Of a stretch of 64,000 nt of DNA, positions 23,693 through 32,602 are shown in pieces (positions within the stretch are counted from its first letter, which is position 1; every line of letters begins with the position of its first letter). The notes under the pieces are model-generated. The model was given only the letters and a program-made list of their open reading frames with translations, had not been told where the DNA came from and did not search any database. A program made the position numbers and the translations under genes. The stretch spans positions 62,001 through 126,000 of the forward strand of contig NZ_JARXYX010000026.1 of assembly GCF_029893585.1 (NCBI RefSeq). The letters are read 5' to 3'. Source of the stretch: Streptomyces sp. LBL. Lineage in GTDB: Bacteria; Actinomycetota; Actinomycetes; Streptomycetales; Streptomycetaceae.

Positions 23693-24199
23693 TCAGCTCG
23701 CACCCCCACGGCCGATGTCGGGTCTCGGGTGGTCGCCGCCGCGGATCTGGTCGACGGCGTGCGCCAACAGGGGCTCCAGGACGGCCAGTCCGTCCTTCAC
23801 CCCGCCGGAGGAGCCCGGCAGATTGACGATCAGTGTCCGCCCCGCCACCCCGGCCAGGCCCCGGGAGAGCGCCGCCGTCGGCACCTTCTCCCGTCCGAAC
23901 GCCCTGATCGCCTCCGCGATGCCCGGGACCTCGTGGTCGATCACCTCGCGGGTCGCCTCGGGGGTGCGGTCGGTGGGCGAGATGCCGGTGCCGCCGGTGG
24001 TGACGATCACGTCGTACCCGGCGTCCACCCCGGCGCGCAGGGCGGCCTCCACGGGCGCTCCGTCCGGCACGACCTGCGGCCCGTCGACGGCGAAGCCGAA
24101 GCCCTTGAGGCCGTCGGCGACCATCGGGCCGCCCTTGTCCTCGTAGACCCCGGAGGCGGCCCGGTTGGAGGCAGTGACCACCAGAGCGCGATACGTCAT
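23693..24199 (-). CDS. MogA/MoaB-family molybdopterin adenylyltransferase
   Basis: A protein of 168 residues that adenylylates molybdopterin before metal insertion. The MoCF fold markers are clear: ALVVTASNRAASGVYEDKGG, GYDVIVTTGGTGISPTDRTP with the molybdopterin-binding GGTG, and LIVNLPGSSGGVKDGL. The ATG at 24199 overlaps the moaC stop (ATGA), so the two are translationally coupled. It is part of the galU-glp-moaC-mog operon. Confidence 0.9.
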   Translation of the reverse strand: MTYRALVVTASNRAASGVYEDKGGPMVADGLKGFGFAVDGPQVVPDGAPVEAALRAGVDAGYDVIVTTGGTGISPTDRTPEATREVIDHEVPGIAEAIRAFGREKVPTAALSRGLAGVAGRTLIVNLPGSSGGVKDGLAVLEPLLAHAVDQIRGGDHPRPDIGRGGAS

Positions 24200-24708
24200 G
24201 CCCGGCTCCAGGCGCCCGACTTGCCGCCCGTCTTCTCCTCGACCCGTACGTCCGTGATGACCGCTCCCTTGTCGACCGCCTTGATCATGTCGATCACGGT
24301 GAGAGCGGCGACGGAGACCGCGGTGAGCGCCTCCATCTCGACGCCCGTACGGTCCGTCGTCTTCACCGTGGCCAGGATCTCCACGGCGTCGTCCGCGACC
24401 CTCAGGTCCAGTTTCACACCGGACACCGACAACGGGTGACACAGCGGGATCAGATCCGGGGTGCGTTTGGCGCCCATGATGCCCGCGATCCGCGCGGTGG
24501 CCAGGGCGTCACCCTTGGGGACCCCTTCGCCGCGCAGCAGCTCGACCACGCGGGGCGAGACCAGGACACGGCCGCTGGCGCGAGCGGTGCGCGCGGTCAC
24601 GTCCTTCCCGGACACGTCGACCATGCGGGCCGCGCCCGCCTCGTCGATGTGGGTCAGTCGGTCCTGCACAGGGGGTCCGGGGGTCTGCCCCCGGGAAGGC
24701 TCAGTCAT
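24196..24708 (-). CDS. moaC: cyclic pyranopterin monophosphate synthase
   Basis: A protein of 170 residues that makes cyclic pyranopterin monophosphate from the MoaA product in molybdenum cofactor synthesis. Family motifs are RMVDVSGKDVTARTARASG, GIMGAKRTPDLIPLCHPL (catalytic Lys and His) and GVEMEALTAVSVAALTVIDM. ATG at 24708 keeps a short lead of the normal size; the frame is open to 24774. It overlaps mog by 4 nt. moaA is not in the window. Confidence 0.93.
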   Translation of the reverse strand: MTEPSRGQTPGPPVQDRLTHIDEAGAARMVDVSGKDVTARTARASGRVLVSPRVVELLRGEGVPKGDALATARIAGIMGAKRTPDLIPLCHPLSVSGVKLDLRVADDAVEILATVKTTDRTGVEMEALTAVSVAALTVIDMIKAVDKGAVITDVRVEEKTGGKSGAWSRA

Positions 24709-24795
24709 GCGGTGTGGCGCTCCCGGTCGGGGGGCCCGGCGCGGTGTGTCGCGCGAGCTTGTCGTGCGCGACACGCTACCGCCAACCAGGAGCGC

Positions 24796-26112
24796 TCAGC
24801 CGAGCAGGACGACCTCGACCTCGGCGCCGGGCTCCACGGACTCCACGTCCTCGGGGACGACGATCAGCGCGTCCGCGTGCGCGAGGGCCGCGACCAGATG
24901 GGATCCGGCGCCGCCGACCGGGCTCACGGAGCCGTCGGCGTACGTCCCGCGCAGGAACTGCCGACGGCCCTTCGGCGAGGTCAGCGCCTTGTCCGCGGTC
25001 AGCTTCGCGCGGGTGAGGGGCCGGTGGACGTCGTCGAGACCCATGAGGGTGCGGATCGCGGGGCGGACGAACAGCTCGAAGGAGACGTACGACGACACGG
25101 GATTGCCCGGGAGCGCGAGCAGCGGAGTGTGGTCCGGGCCGATGGTGCCGAAGCCCTGGGGCTTTCCGGGCTGCATGGCGAGCTTGCGGAACTCGATGCC
25201 GCTGCCGTCCTCGTCGCCGACGTACGACAGCGCCTCCTTGACGACGTCGTACGCCCCGACGCTCACCCCGCCCGTGGTGACCATGAGGTCGGCTCGGACC
25301 AGCTGGTCCTCGATGGTGGAGCGGAGGGTCTCGGCGTCGTCGGCGACGGCGCCCACCCGGTAGGCGATCGCGCCGGCGTCGCGGGCGGCCGCGGTGAGGG
25401 CGAAGCTGTTGGAGTCGTGGATCTGGCCGCTGCCGAGTTCCTCGCCGGGCTGGACGAGTTCGCTGCCGGTGGACATGACGACCACGCGCGGGCGCGGGCG
25501 CACGCGGACGGTGCCGCGCCCGATGGCGGCGAGCAGGCCGATCTGCGGCGGGCCGAGGATCGTGCCCGCCTCCAGGGCGCGGTCGCCGGCCTTCACGTCG
25601 CTGCCCTGGGCGCGCACATGCGCGCGTGCCTCGGCCGGCCGGTACACGTGCACCTGCCCCTCGGCGCCCTCCGGCGCCAGGGCGCGGGCGCGCATTCCGC
25701 TCACCGGTCCCTCACCGAGCCCGCCGTCGGTCCACTCGACCGGGACCACGGTCTCGGCCCCGGGCGGCAGCGGGGCGCCGGTCATGATCCGGGCGGCCTG
25801 GCCGGGGCCGACGTGGAGCAGGCCGGCCTGGCCTGCCGCGACGTCCCCGACCACGTCGAGGACGGCGGGGTACTCCTCGCTCGCGCCCGCGACATCCGCG
25901 ACCCGCACGGCGTACCCGTCCATGGAGCTGTTGTCGAACGGCGGCAGGGACACCGGCACCGTGACGTCCTCGACAAGGACACAGCCCTGGGCGTCGAGGA
26001 GCTGCAGCTCGATGGGTTCGAGGGGGCGGACGGTCGCGAGGATGTCCTCCAGGTGCTCGTCCACCGACCACAGGTGGTCGGGGCCGGTGCTGTGGGGCGC
26101 GGCGCTGCTCAA
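24796..26112 (-). CDS. glp: gephyrin-like molybdotransferase Glp
   Basis: A protein of 438 residues of the MoeA family. Key regions are FDNSSMDGYAV (Asp of the active site), MTGAPLPPGAETVVPVEW, VVMSTGSELVQPGEEL, TTGGVSVGAYDVVKEAL and LPGNPVSSYVSFELFV. It ligates molybdate to adenylylated molybdopterin; the actinomycete Glp paralogue also works in cell division with SepX/GlpR, encoded downstream. It starts 5 nt after galU, so both are one transcript. No residue of the family signature is visibly missing, so it may keep enzymatic activity. Confidence 0.88.
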   Translation of the reverse strand: MSSAAPHSTGPDHLWSVDEHLEDILATVRPLEPIELQLLDAQGCVLVEDVTVPVSLPPFDNSSMDGYAVRVADVAGASEEYPAVLDVVGDVAAGQAGLLHVGPGQAARIMTGAPLPPGAETVVPVEWTDGGLGEGPVSGMRARALAPEGAEGQVHVYRPAEARAHVRAQGSDVKAGDRALEAGTILGPPQIGLLAAIGRGTVRVRPRPRVVVMSTGSELVQPGEELGSGQIHDSNSFALTAAARDAGAIAYRVGAVADDAETLRSTIEDQLVRADLMVTTGGVSVGAYDVVKEALSYVGDEDGSGIEFRKLAMQPGKPQGFGTIGPDHTPLLALPGNPVSSYVSFELFVRPAIRTLMGLDDVHRPLTRAKLTADKALTSPKGRRQFLRGTYADGSVSPVGGAGSHLVAALAHADALIVVPEDVESVEPGAEVEVVLLG

Positions 26113-26117
26113 CGTTG

Positions 26118-27020
26118 CTACATCTCCTCGGCTACGTAACTGCGAAGCCAGGCCCGGAAGTCCGGGCCCAGGTCTTCACGTTCGCATGCGAGTCTGACAA
26201 TGGCACGCAGGTAGTCGCCTCGGTCGCCGGTGTCATAGCGGCGGCCCTTGAAGACGACGCCGTGCACCGGGCCGCCGACCTTCTCGTCCTCCGCGAGCTG
26301 CTGGAGGGCGTCGGTGAGCTGGATCTCGTTGCCGCGGCCGGGCTCGGTCTTGCGGAGTATGTCGAAGATGTGCGGGTCGAGGACGTAGCGGCCGATCACC
26401 GCGTAATTCGAGGGGGCGTCCGTCGGGTCGGGCTTCTCGACCAGGCCGGTGACCTTGACGACGTCGCCGTCCTCGGTGGGCTCCACGGCCGCGGAGCCGT
26501 AGAGGTGGATCTGCTCGGGCGCGACCTCCATGAGCGCGATGACGCTGCCGCCGCGCTGTTCCTGGACCTCGACCATCCGCTGGAGCAGCGGGTCGCGCGG
26601 GTCGATCAGGTCGTCGCCGAGGAGGACGGCGAAGGGCTCGTGGCCCACGTGCGGGGCGGCGCACAGGACGGCGTGGCCGAGGCCCCTGGGGTCGCCCTGG
26701 CGGACGTAGTGCATGGTCGCGAGGTCGCTGGACTCCTGCACCTTGGCGAGCCGACTCGCGTCGCCCTTCTTCTGAAGGGCCGATTCCAGCTCGTAGTTGC
26801 GGTCGAAGTGGTCCTCCAGGGGGCGCTTGTTGCGTCCCGTGATCATGAGGACGTCATCGAGACCGGCGGACACGGCCTCCTCGACCACGTACTGGATCGC
26901 CGGCTTGTCGACGACCGGCAGCATCTCCTTGGGAGTGGCCTTGGTGGCCGGCAGGAACCGGGTGCCGAGACCAGCTGCGGGAATGACAGCCTTGCTGATC
27001 CGAGGGTGCGACTGAGTCAT
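26118..27020 (-). CDS. galU: UTP-glucose-1-phosphate uridylyltransferase
   Basis: A protein of 300 residues that makes UDP-glucose. The nucleotidyl-transfer motif AGLGTRFLPATKATPKEMLP is at residues about 12-31, VDKPAIQYVVEEA follows, LLGDDLID holds the metal Asp, and LVEKPDP and RYDTGDRGDYL are typical of GalU. ATG at 27020 is chosen over the open frame to 27053. First gene of the six-gene minus-strand operon; divergent from the cyclo-ligase gene with an 83-bp gap containing the palindrome CTCATATGAG (27077-27086). Confidence 0.93.
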   Translation of the reverse strand: MTQSHPRISKAVIPAAGLGTRFLPATKATPKEMLPVVDKPAIQYVVEEAVSAGLDDVLMITGRNKRPLEDHFDRNYELESALQKKGDASRLAKVQESSDLATMHYVRQGDPRGLGHAVLCAAPHVGHEPFAVLLGDDLIDPRDPLLQRMVEVQEQRGGSVIALMEVAPEQIHLYGSAAVEPTEDGDVVKVTGLVEKPDPTDAPSNYAVIGRYVLDPHIFDILRKTEPGRGNEIQLTDALQQLAEDEKVGGPVHGVVFKGRRYDTGDRGDYLRAIVRLACEREDLGPDFRAWLRSYVAEEM

Positions 27021-27103
27021 GGCCGCAACCTTATCCGGTGCCTTTGAGAGCAATCTGTGGCTCCGGTTAATTGGCTCTCATATGAGCGTATTGAAAGGTA
27101 CGG

Positions 27104-27736
27104 GTGCGACCTTTGAGTCCCGTCGGACGTCCGGACGAGCCTGACAAGCGCATGTTGCGGCGAGAGTTCCTCACGGTGAGGAACAGGTTGACAGCCGATG
27201 ACGTGCGGGAAGCGGCCACTGCACTGGCCGGGCGGGCACGGGAGCTGCCCGAACTGGCGCGTGCGCGCACGGTGGCGGCGTACGTCTCCGTAGGGAGCGA
27301 ACCCGGCACGCGCGCGCTGCTGGACGCGCTGTGCGCGCGGGGTGTGCAGGTCCTGCTCCCGGCGCTCCTGCCCGACAACGACCTCGACTGGGGCGCTTAC
27401 GCCGGTGAGGGCTCCCTCGCGCGGGTCCGCCACGGCGGAAAGACGGCCCTCTTCGAGCCGGTCGGCGAGCGCCTGGGCCCGGACGCGGTGACCGCCGCCG
27501 ACGTCGTACTGCTGCCCGGGCTGGCGGTCGACGCGCGCGGGATGCGGCTGGGCCGCGGCGGGGGCTCGTACGACCGGGTCCTCGCACGCCTGGAGCGGGC
27601 GGGCGCCCACCCCGCGCTGGTGGTGCTGCTGTACGACTCCGAGGTGGTCGAGCGGGTGCCCTCGGAGGCGCACGACCGGCCGGTGCAGGCAGCGGTCACG
27701 CCGTCGGGGGTGCGCCGCTTCCCTCGGCCCGCCTGA
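27104..27736 (+). CDS. 5-formyltetrahydrofolate cyclo-ligase
   Basis: A protein of 210 residues that turns 5-formyl-THF into 5,10-methenyl-THF with ATP. Residues include RREFLTVRNRLTADDV at the start, VAAYVSVGSEPGTRALLDAL, LPGLAVDARGMRLGRGGGSYDR (the substrate-binding Gly-rich loop) and LLYDSEVVERVPSEAHDRPV. GTG at 27104 has GAAAGG 5 nt upstream. It is divergent from galU and convergent with the acylase gene across a perfect terminator. Confidence 0.92.
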   Translation: MRPLSPVGRPDEPDKRMLRREFLTVRNRLTADDVREAATALAGRARELPELARARTVAAYVSVGSEPGTRALLDALCARGVQVLLPALLPDNDLDWGAYAGEGSLARVRHGGKTALFEPVGERLGPDAVTAADVVLLPGLAVDARGMRLGRGGGSYDRVLARLERAGAHPALVVLLYDSEVVERVPSEAHDRPVQAAVTPSGVRRFPRPA

Positions 27737-27814
27737 ACAGAACCGACCGCCTGACACGAACCCCACCCCGCTGAACACGAACCGGCCCTCCTGAACACGA
27801 GCCCTCCTGAACAT

Positions 27815-27850
27815 GAACCGGCCCTCCACGCGCGCGTGGAGGGCCGGTTC
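27815..27850. terminator. bidirectional terminator, perfect 18-bp inverted repeat
   Basis: GAACCGGCCCTCCACGCG (27815-27832) is followed directly by its exact complement (27833-27850). It lies between convergent genes and so serves both. Just before it, 27755-27812 repeats CTGAACACGA several times without coding. Confidence 0.85.
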
Positions 27851-27869
27851 ACTGCCATGCGTCAGCGGC

Positions 27870-30716
27870 TCACGGTTTCAGCACCAGCGAGTCGCTCGTG
27901 CTGTCGTCGACCGCCTTGTCGGAGAAGGACCACTCCAGCAGCTCGCCGTTGGCCCACTTGCTCGTCTGGTCGACGTAGTGGGCGCTGTAGGCGTGCCCGG
28001 AGGCGCCGGTGAGGTTGATCCACTTCGACTTGTCGAGGTCGGCGAGGTTGACCACCATCCGCATGGACGGCACCCACACGACCTCGTAGCCGCCGGCGGC
28101 GTTCCAGCCGGTCGCGTTGACCGCCGCCTCGCCGCCGCTGAGCTTCCAGGGGCCGCGGTTGAGCATGTACCGCAGGAAACCGGGGCCGTCGGTGCCCAGG
28201 GTCTGGTTCTTCAGGAACAGGCGGTGCAGCCGTCCCCAGCTCCAGGTGTCGATGTCCTTGCCGAGCTTGGCGGTCAGCTCCCAGCGGGCGTCGACCATGG
28301 CCCGCTTGAACAGTTCGTCACGGTTGTCGGCCAGGGGGTGGGTGGTGCCCGAGCGCGGTGTCTTCGGCGTCTTCCACCAGTCGCTGTTCTCGTCGTCCAT
28401 GAGCGTGCGCACCACCTCGAACCAGCGGTCGCCGCCGTCCGGCTGCGCCTGGTCGGCGGCGCGCTCGCCGCACTCACGCACCTTGCCGGTGTCGTCGACC
28501 GGGCCGGTGGTGTTGACCGGGTCCACCCACAGGCACTGGCCCTCGACTCGCAGCTCCTTGGGCAGCTTGTTGCCGAAGGCGAGCTTGAGGATGTTGCGCC
28601 AGACCGAGTTGAAGTAGGCGGCCGCCGCCGAGTCGGCGTCCTGGGTGTAGTCCCAGCCCTCCAGCAGCTCCTGGGCCTCGCGGACGTCCTTGTCGCCGAC
28701 GTCGATCTTCAGCAGCTTGGGCACGAGCAGCTTGGCGATCTCACTGCTGTTGTCCAACTGCATCTGCCGCATGTCGTCGGTGGAGATCTTGCCGCCACCC
28801 TTGATCTTCTGCTCGATCAGGTCGCTGATCCGCTGGCTGCGGGTGCCGTAGCCCCAGTCCGTGGTGAGCGTGTAGGGGTACTTGTCCTTGTCGACGACGG
28901 CCTGGTTGGCGGTGACGATGTAGCCGCGCTTCGGGTCGTACTCGTACGGCAGCTGGTCCGGCTTGATGTACCCGGTCCACTTGTGCTTGGGGTCCCAGCC
29001 GGGCGCCGGGACGGAGCCGTCGTCGCCCTTCGCGCGCGTGGGGATCTTTCCGGGCAGCGTGTAGCCGATGTGGTTCTCGGTGTCGGCGTAGACCAGGTTC
29101 TGCGACGGCACGTCGAACAGTGCGGCGGCCTCGCGGAAGTCGTTCCAGCCGGTCGCCCTGTCCATCGCGAAGACGGCGTCCATCGAGGTGCCCGGGTCCA
29201 GCGCGGTCCACCTCAGGGCGATGCCGTAACCGTCGCCACGGTCGGGGGCGGAGGTGTCGACGGTCGCCTTCCTGCCGACCTTCACCAGCTCCTTGTCGCG
29301 GTCGGACAGCAGGGGCATGCCGTCGCCGGTCTGCCGGACGACGATCTTCTTGGACGATCCGCCGGCGACCTTGATGGTCTCCTCGCGCGTGGTGAAGGGC
29401 TTGACCTTGCCGTCGTACAGGTAGCCGTCGCCGGAGAGCTTCTCCAGGTAGAGGTCCGTGACGTCGACACCGGAGTTCGTCATGCCCCAGGAGATGTTCT
29501 GGTTGTGGCCGATGACCACGCCGGGCATGCCCGCGAAGGTGTAGCCGGTGACGTCGTACTGGCACTTGGCGGAGACCGTGCGGCAGTGCAGGCCCATCTG
29601 GTACCAGACGGACGGCAGCGAGGCCGACAGGTGCGGGTCGTTGGCCAGCAGCGGCTTGCCCGTGATGGTGTTCCTCCCGGCGACCACCCAGGAGTTGGAG
29701 CCGATGCCGTTGCCGTTCACGCCGACGGCCGTGGGAACGTCGTCCAGGACGTCCTGGAGGGCCGACAGCTGGCTCTCCAAGGCGGTGCCGCCCGTTCCGG
29801 TGGTGCCGCCCGTTCCGGTGGTGCCACCGGTACCGCCAGCACCGGAAACGCCGCTCGTGCCGGAGACGCCCGTGCCGGAGACGCCGCTCGTGCCACTGGT
29901 GGACGAGCCGTCGCCCGACGAGTCGTCGCCCCCGTCGAAGGTCCCCGTCAGCTCGTCGTACTCGCCGTCCTGGACTATCGCCTGGTTACGACGGTAGGGG
30001 TACTCCGGGTAGAGGTCGGCGATCTGCTTGGGGCCGAGACGGCTGGTCATCATGGCGCGGTCGATCTCGTCCTGCATGTTGCCGCGCAGGTCCCAGGCCA
30101 TCGCCTTCAGCCACGAGACCGAGTCGACCGGGGTCCACTGCGCGGGCTTGTAGTCGTTGGTGAAGCCCAGCGCCGCGTACTCCAGGGAGATGTCCTCGCC
30201 GCTCTTGCCCTGGAGGTAGGCGTTGACCCCCTTGGCGTAAGCCTGGAGGTACTTCTTCGTGGAGGCCGACAGCGTCTTGTCATACTCCCGCTTCGCCACC
30301 CGGTCCCAGCCCAGGGTGCGCAGGAACTCGTCGTTGTCGACCTGGCCCCTGCCGAACATCTCCGAGAGACGCCCGGAGGTCATGTGGCGGCGCACGTCCA
30401 TCTCGTAGAACCGGTCCTGCGCCTGGACGTAACCCTGCGCCATGAACAGGTCCGCGTCGGAGGACGCGTAGATCTGCGGGATGCCGTTGCCGTCACGCTT
30501 GACGTCCACGGGCCCGGACAGCCCGTCCAGCGTGGTCGAACCCTTGGTCTGCGGGAACGACCCGCGGACGGTACTGATGGACCAGTACGCCCCGTAGGCC
30601 ACGCCTCCGACGATGGCCAGCACCAGGACGAATACGAGCAGACGGGCTTTGCGCCCCTTCTTCCTGCCGGACTTGCCGGGCTTGTGACCCGATGAGGCGG
30701 TGGTGTTGGGGGGCAT
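27870..30716 (-). CDS. penicillin-acylase-family N-terminal nucleophile hydrolase
   Basis: 948 residues. A single N-terminal membrane helix (ARLLVFVLVLAIVGGVAYGA) anchors or exports the protein. The first part has VDVKRDGNGIPQIYASSDAD and LFMAQGYVQAQDRFYEMDVR, as in acylase alpha chains. The nucleophile is the first Ser of GIGSNSWVVAGRNT near residue 338, followed by PLLANDPHLSASLPSVWYQM. These enzymes self-cleave before that Ser and hydrolyse amides such as beta-lactams or acyl-homoserine lactones. Just before the cleavage region is a Gly/Ser/Thr/Val repeat tract of about 55 residues (29760-29925) that could be the excised spacer, unusually long and repetitive. ATG at 30716 has AAGGA upstream. 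Confidence 0.9.
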   Translation of the reverse strand: MPPNTTASSGHKPGKSGRKKGRKARLLVFVLVLAIVGGVAYGAYWSISTVRGSFPQTKGSTTLDGLSGPVDVKRDGNGIPQIYASSDADLFMAQGYVQAQDRFYEMDVRRHMTSGRLSEMFGRGQVDNDEFLRTLGWDRVAKREYDKTLSASTKKYLQAYAKGVNAYLQGKSGEDISLEYAALGFTNDYKPAQWTPVDSVSWLKAMAWDLRGNMQDEIDRAMMTSRLGPKQIADLYPEYPYRRNQAIVQDGEYDELTGTFDGGDDSSGDGSSTSGTSGVSGTGVSGTSGVSGAGGTGGTTGTGGTTGTGGTALESQLSALQDVLDDVPTAVGVNGNGIGSNSWVVAGRNTITGKPLLANDPHLSASLPSVWYQMGLHCRTVSAKCQYDVTGYTFAGMPGVVIGHNQNISWGMTNSGVDVTDLYLEKLSGDGYLYDGKVKPFTTREETIKVAGGSSKKIVVRQTGDGMPLLSDRDKELVKVGRKATVDTSAPDRGDGYGIALRWTALDPGTSMDAVFAMDRATGWNDFREAAALFDVPSQNLVYADTENHIGYTLPGKIPTRAKGDDGSVPAPGWDPKHKWTGYIKPDQLPYEYDPKRGYIVTANQAVVDKDKYPYTLTTDWGYGTRSQRISDLIEQKIKGGGKISTDDMRQMQLDNSSEIAKLLVPKLLKIDVGDKDVREAQELLEGWDYTQDADSAAAAYFNSVWRNILKLAFGNKLPKELRVEGQCLWVDPVNTTGPVDDTGKVRECGERAADQAQPDGGDRWFEVVRTLMDDENSDWWKTPKTPRSGTTHPLADNRDELFKRAMVDARWELTAKLGKDIDTWSWGRLHRLFLKNQTLGTDGPGFLRYMLNRGPWKLSGGEAAVNATGWNAAGGYEVVWVPSMRMVVNLADLDKSKWINLTGASGHAYSAHYVDQTSKWANGELLEWSFSDKAVDDSTSDSLVLKP

Positions 30717-30985
30717 CGCTGTCCTTGCTGTCCTCACGCGAGCGGCAGGGCGGGCTGTGCTTTTGACTGAGCGCTGGAGCAACCATAGGCGCAGGGCCCG
30801 GTGCCACTTGACGCGGAGTCGGGAACCCGGCCGGACGGACGTTCGATCTTGCCTTGCCGAGCGTCAAGAAATCGTCAAGAGTTAGGTAAGGTAACGAAGT
30901 ACTTGGGTGCGAAACAATGTGCCTTCGTGTCCGATGTACGTGAGCCCGCGCGCGCGACGCCGCGGGCCAGGGAAGGGAACGGCCG

Positions 30986-32491
30986 CTGACTGTCCACCAT
31001 CTCAACCAGCTCCTCCTCGTCTGCTCGCTCGTCCTGCTCGTCGCCGTGGCAGCGGTCCGGATCTCCTCGCGCAGCGGGCTCCCCAGCCTGCTCGTCTACC
31101 TGGGGATCGGCGTCGCCATGGGCCAGGACGGCATCGGCGCCATCCGCTTCGACAACGCCGAACTGACCCAGGTCATCGGATACGCGGCCCTCGTCGTGAT
31201 CCTGGCCGAGGGCGGTCTGGGCACGAAGTGGAAGGAGATCAAGCCGGCCCTGCCCGCCGCCTCCGTACTGGCGCTGGGCGGGGTCGCGGTGAGCGTCGGG
31301 GTGACAGCGGCGGCCGCGCACTACCTGATCGGGCTGGAGTGGCGGCAGGCACTGATCGTCGGGGCGGTCGTCTCCTCGACGGACGCGGCGGCGGTCTTCT
31401 CGGTGCTGCGCAGGATTCCCCTCCCCGCGCGCGTGACGGGCACGCTGGAGGCCGAGTCCGGCTTCAACGACGCCCCGGTGGTCATCCTGGTGGTCGCCTT
31501 CTCCACGGCCGGTCCGGTCGACCACTGGTATGTGCTGCTCGGGGAGATAGCCCTGGAGCTGGCCATCGGCGCCGCCATCGGTCTCGCGGTGGGCTGGCTG
31601 GGCTCCTGGGGCCTCAGACACGTCGCCCTGCCCGCCTCCGGCCTCTACCCGATCGCGGTCATGGCGATCGCCGTCACGGCCTACGCGGCGGGCGCGATGG
31701 CCCACGGCAGCGGCTTCCTCGCGGTCTATCTCGCCTCGATGATGCTGGGCAACGCCAAGCTGCCACACTGGCCCGCCACACGCGGTTTCGCCGACGGACT
31801 CGGCTGGATCGCCCAGATCGGCATGTTCGTCCTGCTCGGTCTGCTGGTCACCCCGCACGAACTGGGCGACGACATCTGGCCGGCGCTCGTCATCGGCCTG
31901 GTGCTGACGATGGTGGCGCGCCCGCTGAGCATCGTGCTGTGCCTGACGCCGTTCCGGGTGCCCTGGCAGGAGCAGGCCCTCATGTCCTGGGCCGGGCTGC
32001 GCGGCGCGGTGCCCATCATCCTGGCGACCATCCCGATGGTGCAGGGCGTCGAGGCCAGCCGCCGCATCTTCAACATCGTCTTCGTGCTGGTCGTCGTCTA
32101 CACCCTGATCCAGGGCCCCACCCTGCCCTGGCTGGCGCGCAGACTGAGGCTGGGCGCGGACGCCGAGGCCGCCGACCTCGGGATCGAGTCGGCGCCCCTG
32201 GAGCGACTGCGCGGGCATCTGCTGTCCGTCGCGATCCCCGAGGGCTCGAAGATGCACGGCGTCGAGGTGGGCGAGCTGCGGCTGCCGACCGGGGCCGCGG
32301 TCACCCTCGTCGTCCGGGATGGAAAATCGTTCGTTCCGCTGCCAGCGACGGTGCTGCGACGCGGCGACGAACTGCTCGTGGTGGCCACCGATCCCGTCCG
32401 GGACGCGGCGGAACGGCGGCTGCGCGCGGTCGGACACGGCGGCAAGCTGGCCGGATGGCTCGGCACGAGCGGCAACGGCGGCGGGCGTTAA
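30986..32491 (+). CDS. potassium/proton antiporter (CPA1, with C-terminal TrkA-C domain)
   Basis: 501 residues. Homologues begin TVHHLNQLLLVCSLVLLVAV, which here follows a CTG codon at 30986 with AAGGGAA 6-7 nt upstream; otherwise the first GTG is at 31046 and cuts the first helix. About twelve membrane helices follow, with the ion-site region ESGFNDAPVVILVVAF and AVVSSTDAAAVFSVLRR. The cytoplasmic end (LLSVAIPEGSKMHGVEVGEL, VLRRGDELLVVATDPVRD) is a TrkA-C/RCK_C domain that senses a nucleotide. It exports K+ (or Na+) in exchange for protons. It stands alone, divergent from the acylase gene. Confidence 0.88.
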   Translation: MTVHHLNQLLLVCSLVLLVAVAAVRISSRSGLPSLLVYLGIGVAMGQDGIGAIRFDNAELTQVIGYAALVVILAEGGLGTKWKEIKPALPAASVLALGGVAVSVGVTAAAAHYLIGLEWRQALIVGAVVSSTDAAAVFSVLRRIPLPARVTGTLEAESGFNDAPVVILVVAFSTAGPVDHWYVLLGEIALELAIGAAIGLAVGWLGSWGLRHVALPASGLYPIAVMAIAVTAYAAGAMAHGSGFLAVYLASMMLGNAKLPHWPATRGFADGLGWIAQIGMFVLLGLLVTPHELGDDIWPALVIGLVLTMVARPLSIVLCLTPFRVPWQEQALMSWAGLRGAVPIILATIPMVQGVEASRRIFNIVFVLVVVYTLIQGPTLPWLARRLRLGADAEAADLGIESAPLERLRGHLLSVAIPEGSKMHGVEVGELRLPTGAAVTLVVRDGKSFVPLPATVLRRGDELLVVATDPVRDAAERRLRAVGHGGKLAGWLGTSGNGGGR

Positions 32492-32602
32492 GGGCGCGTT
32501 TCATATCGTACAGTTGACCGGTTCGCCACTCTTCGGGATGAGAAGGCGCGCTTTCGTGCCCAAACAGCCCCACAGGAGCCGACCATCACCGGTAAGTTCA
32601 GC

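Noticed and set aside
27077..27086. CTCATATGAG palindrome between galU and the cyclo-ligase gene
   Set aside because: Only 10 bp without flanking symmetry or a known factor; noted in the galU entry but not called as an operator.
30878..30900. Iron-box-like TTAGGTAAGGTAAC
   Set aside because: Only the left half matches the DmdR/IdeR consensus; the right half is missing.
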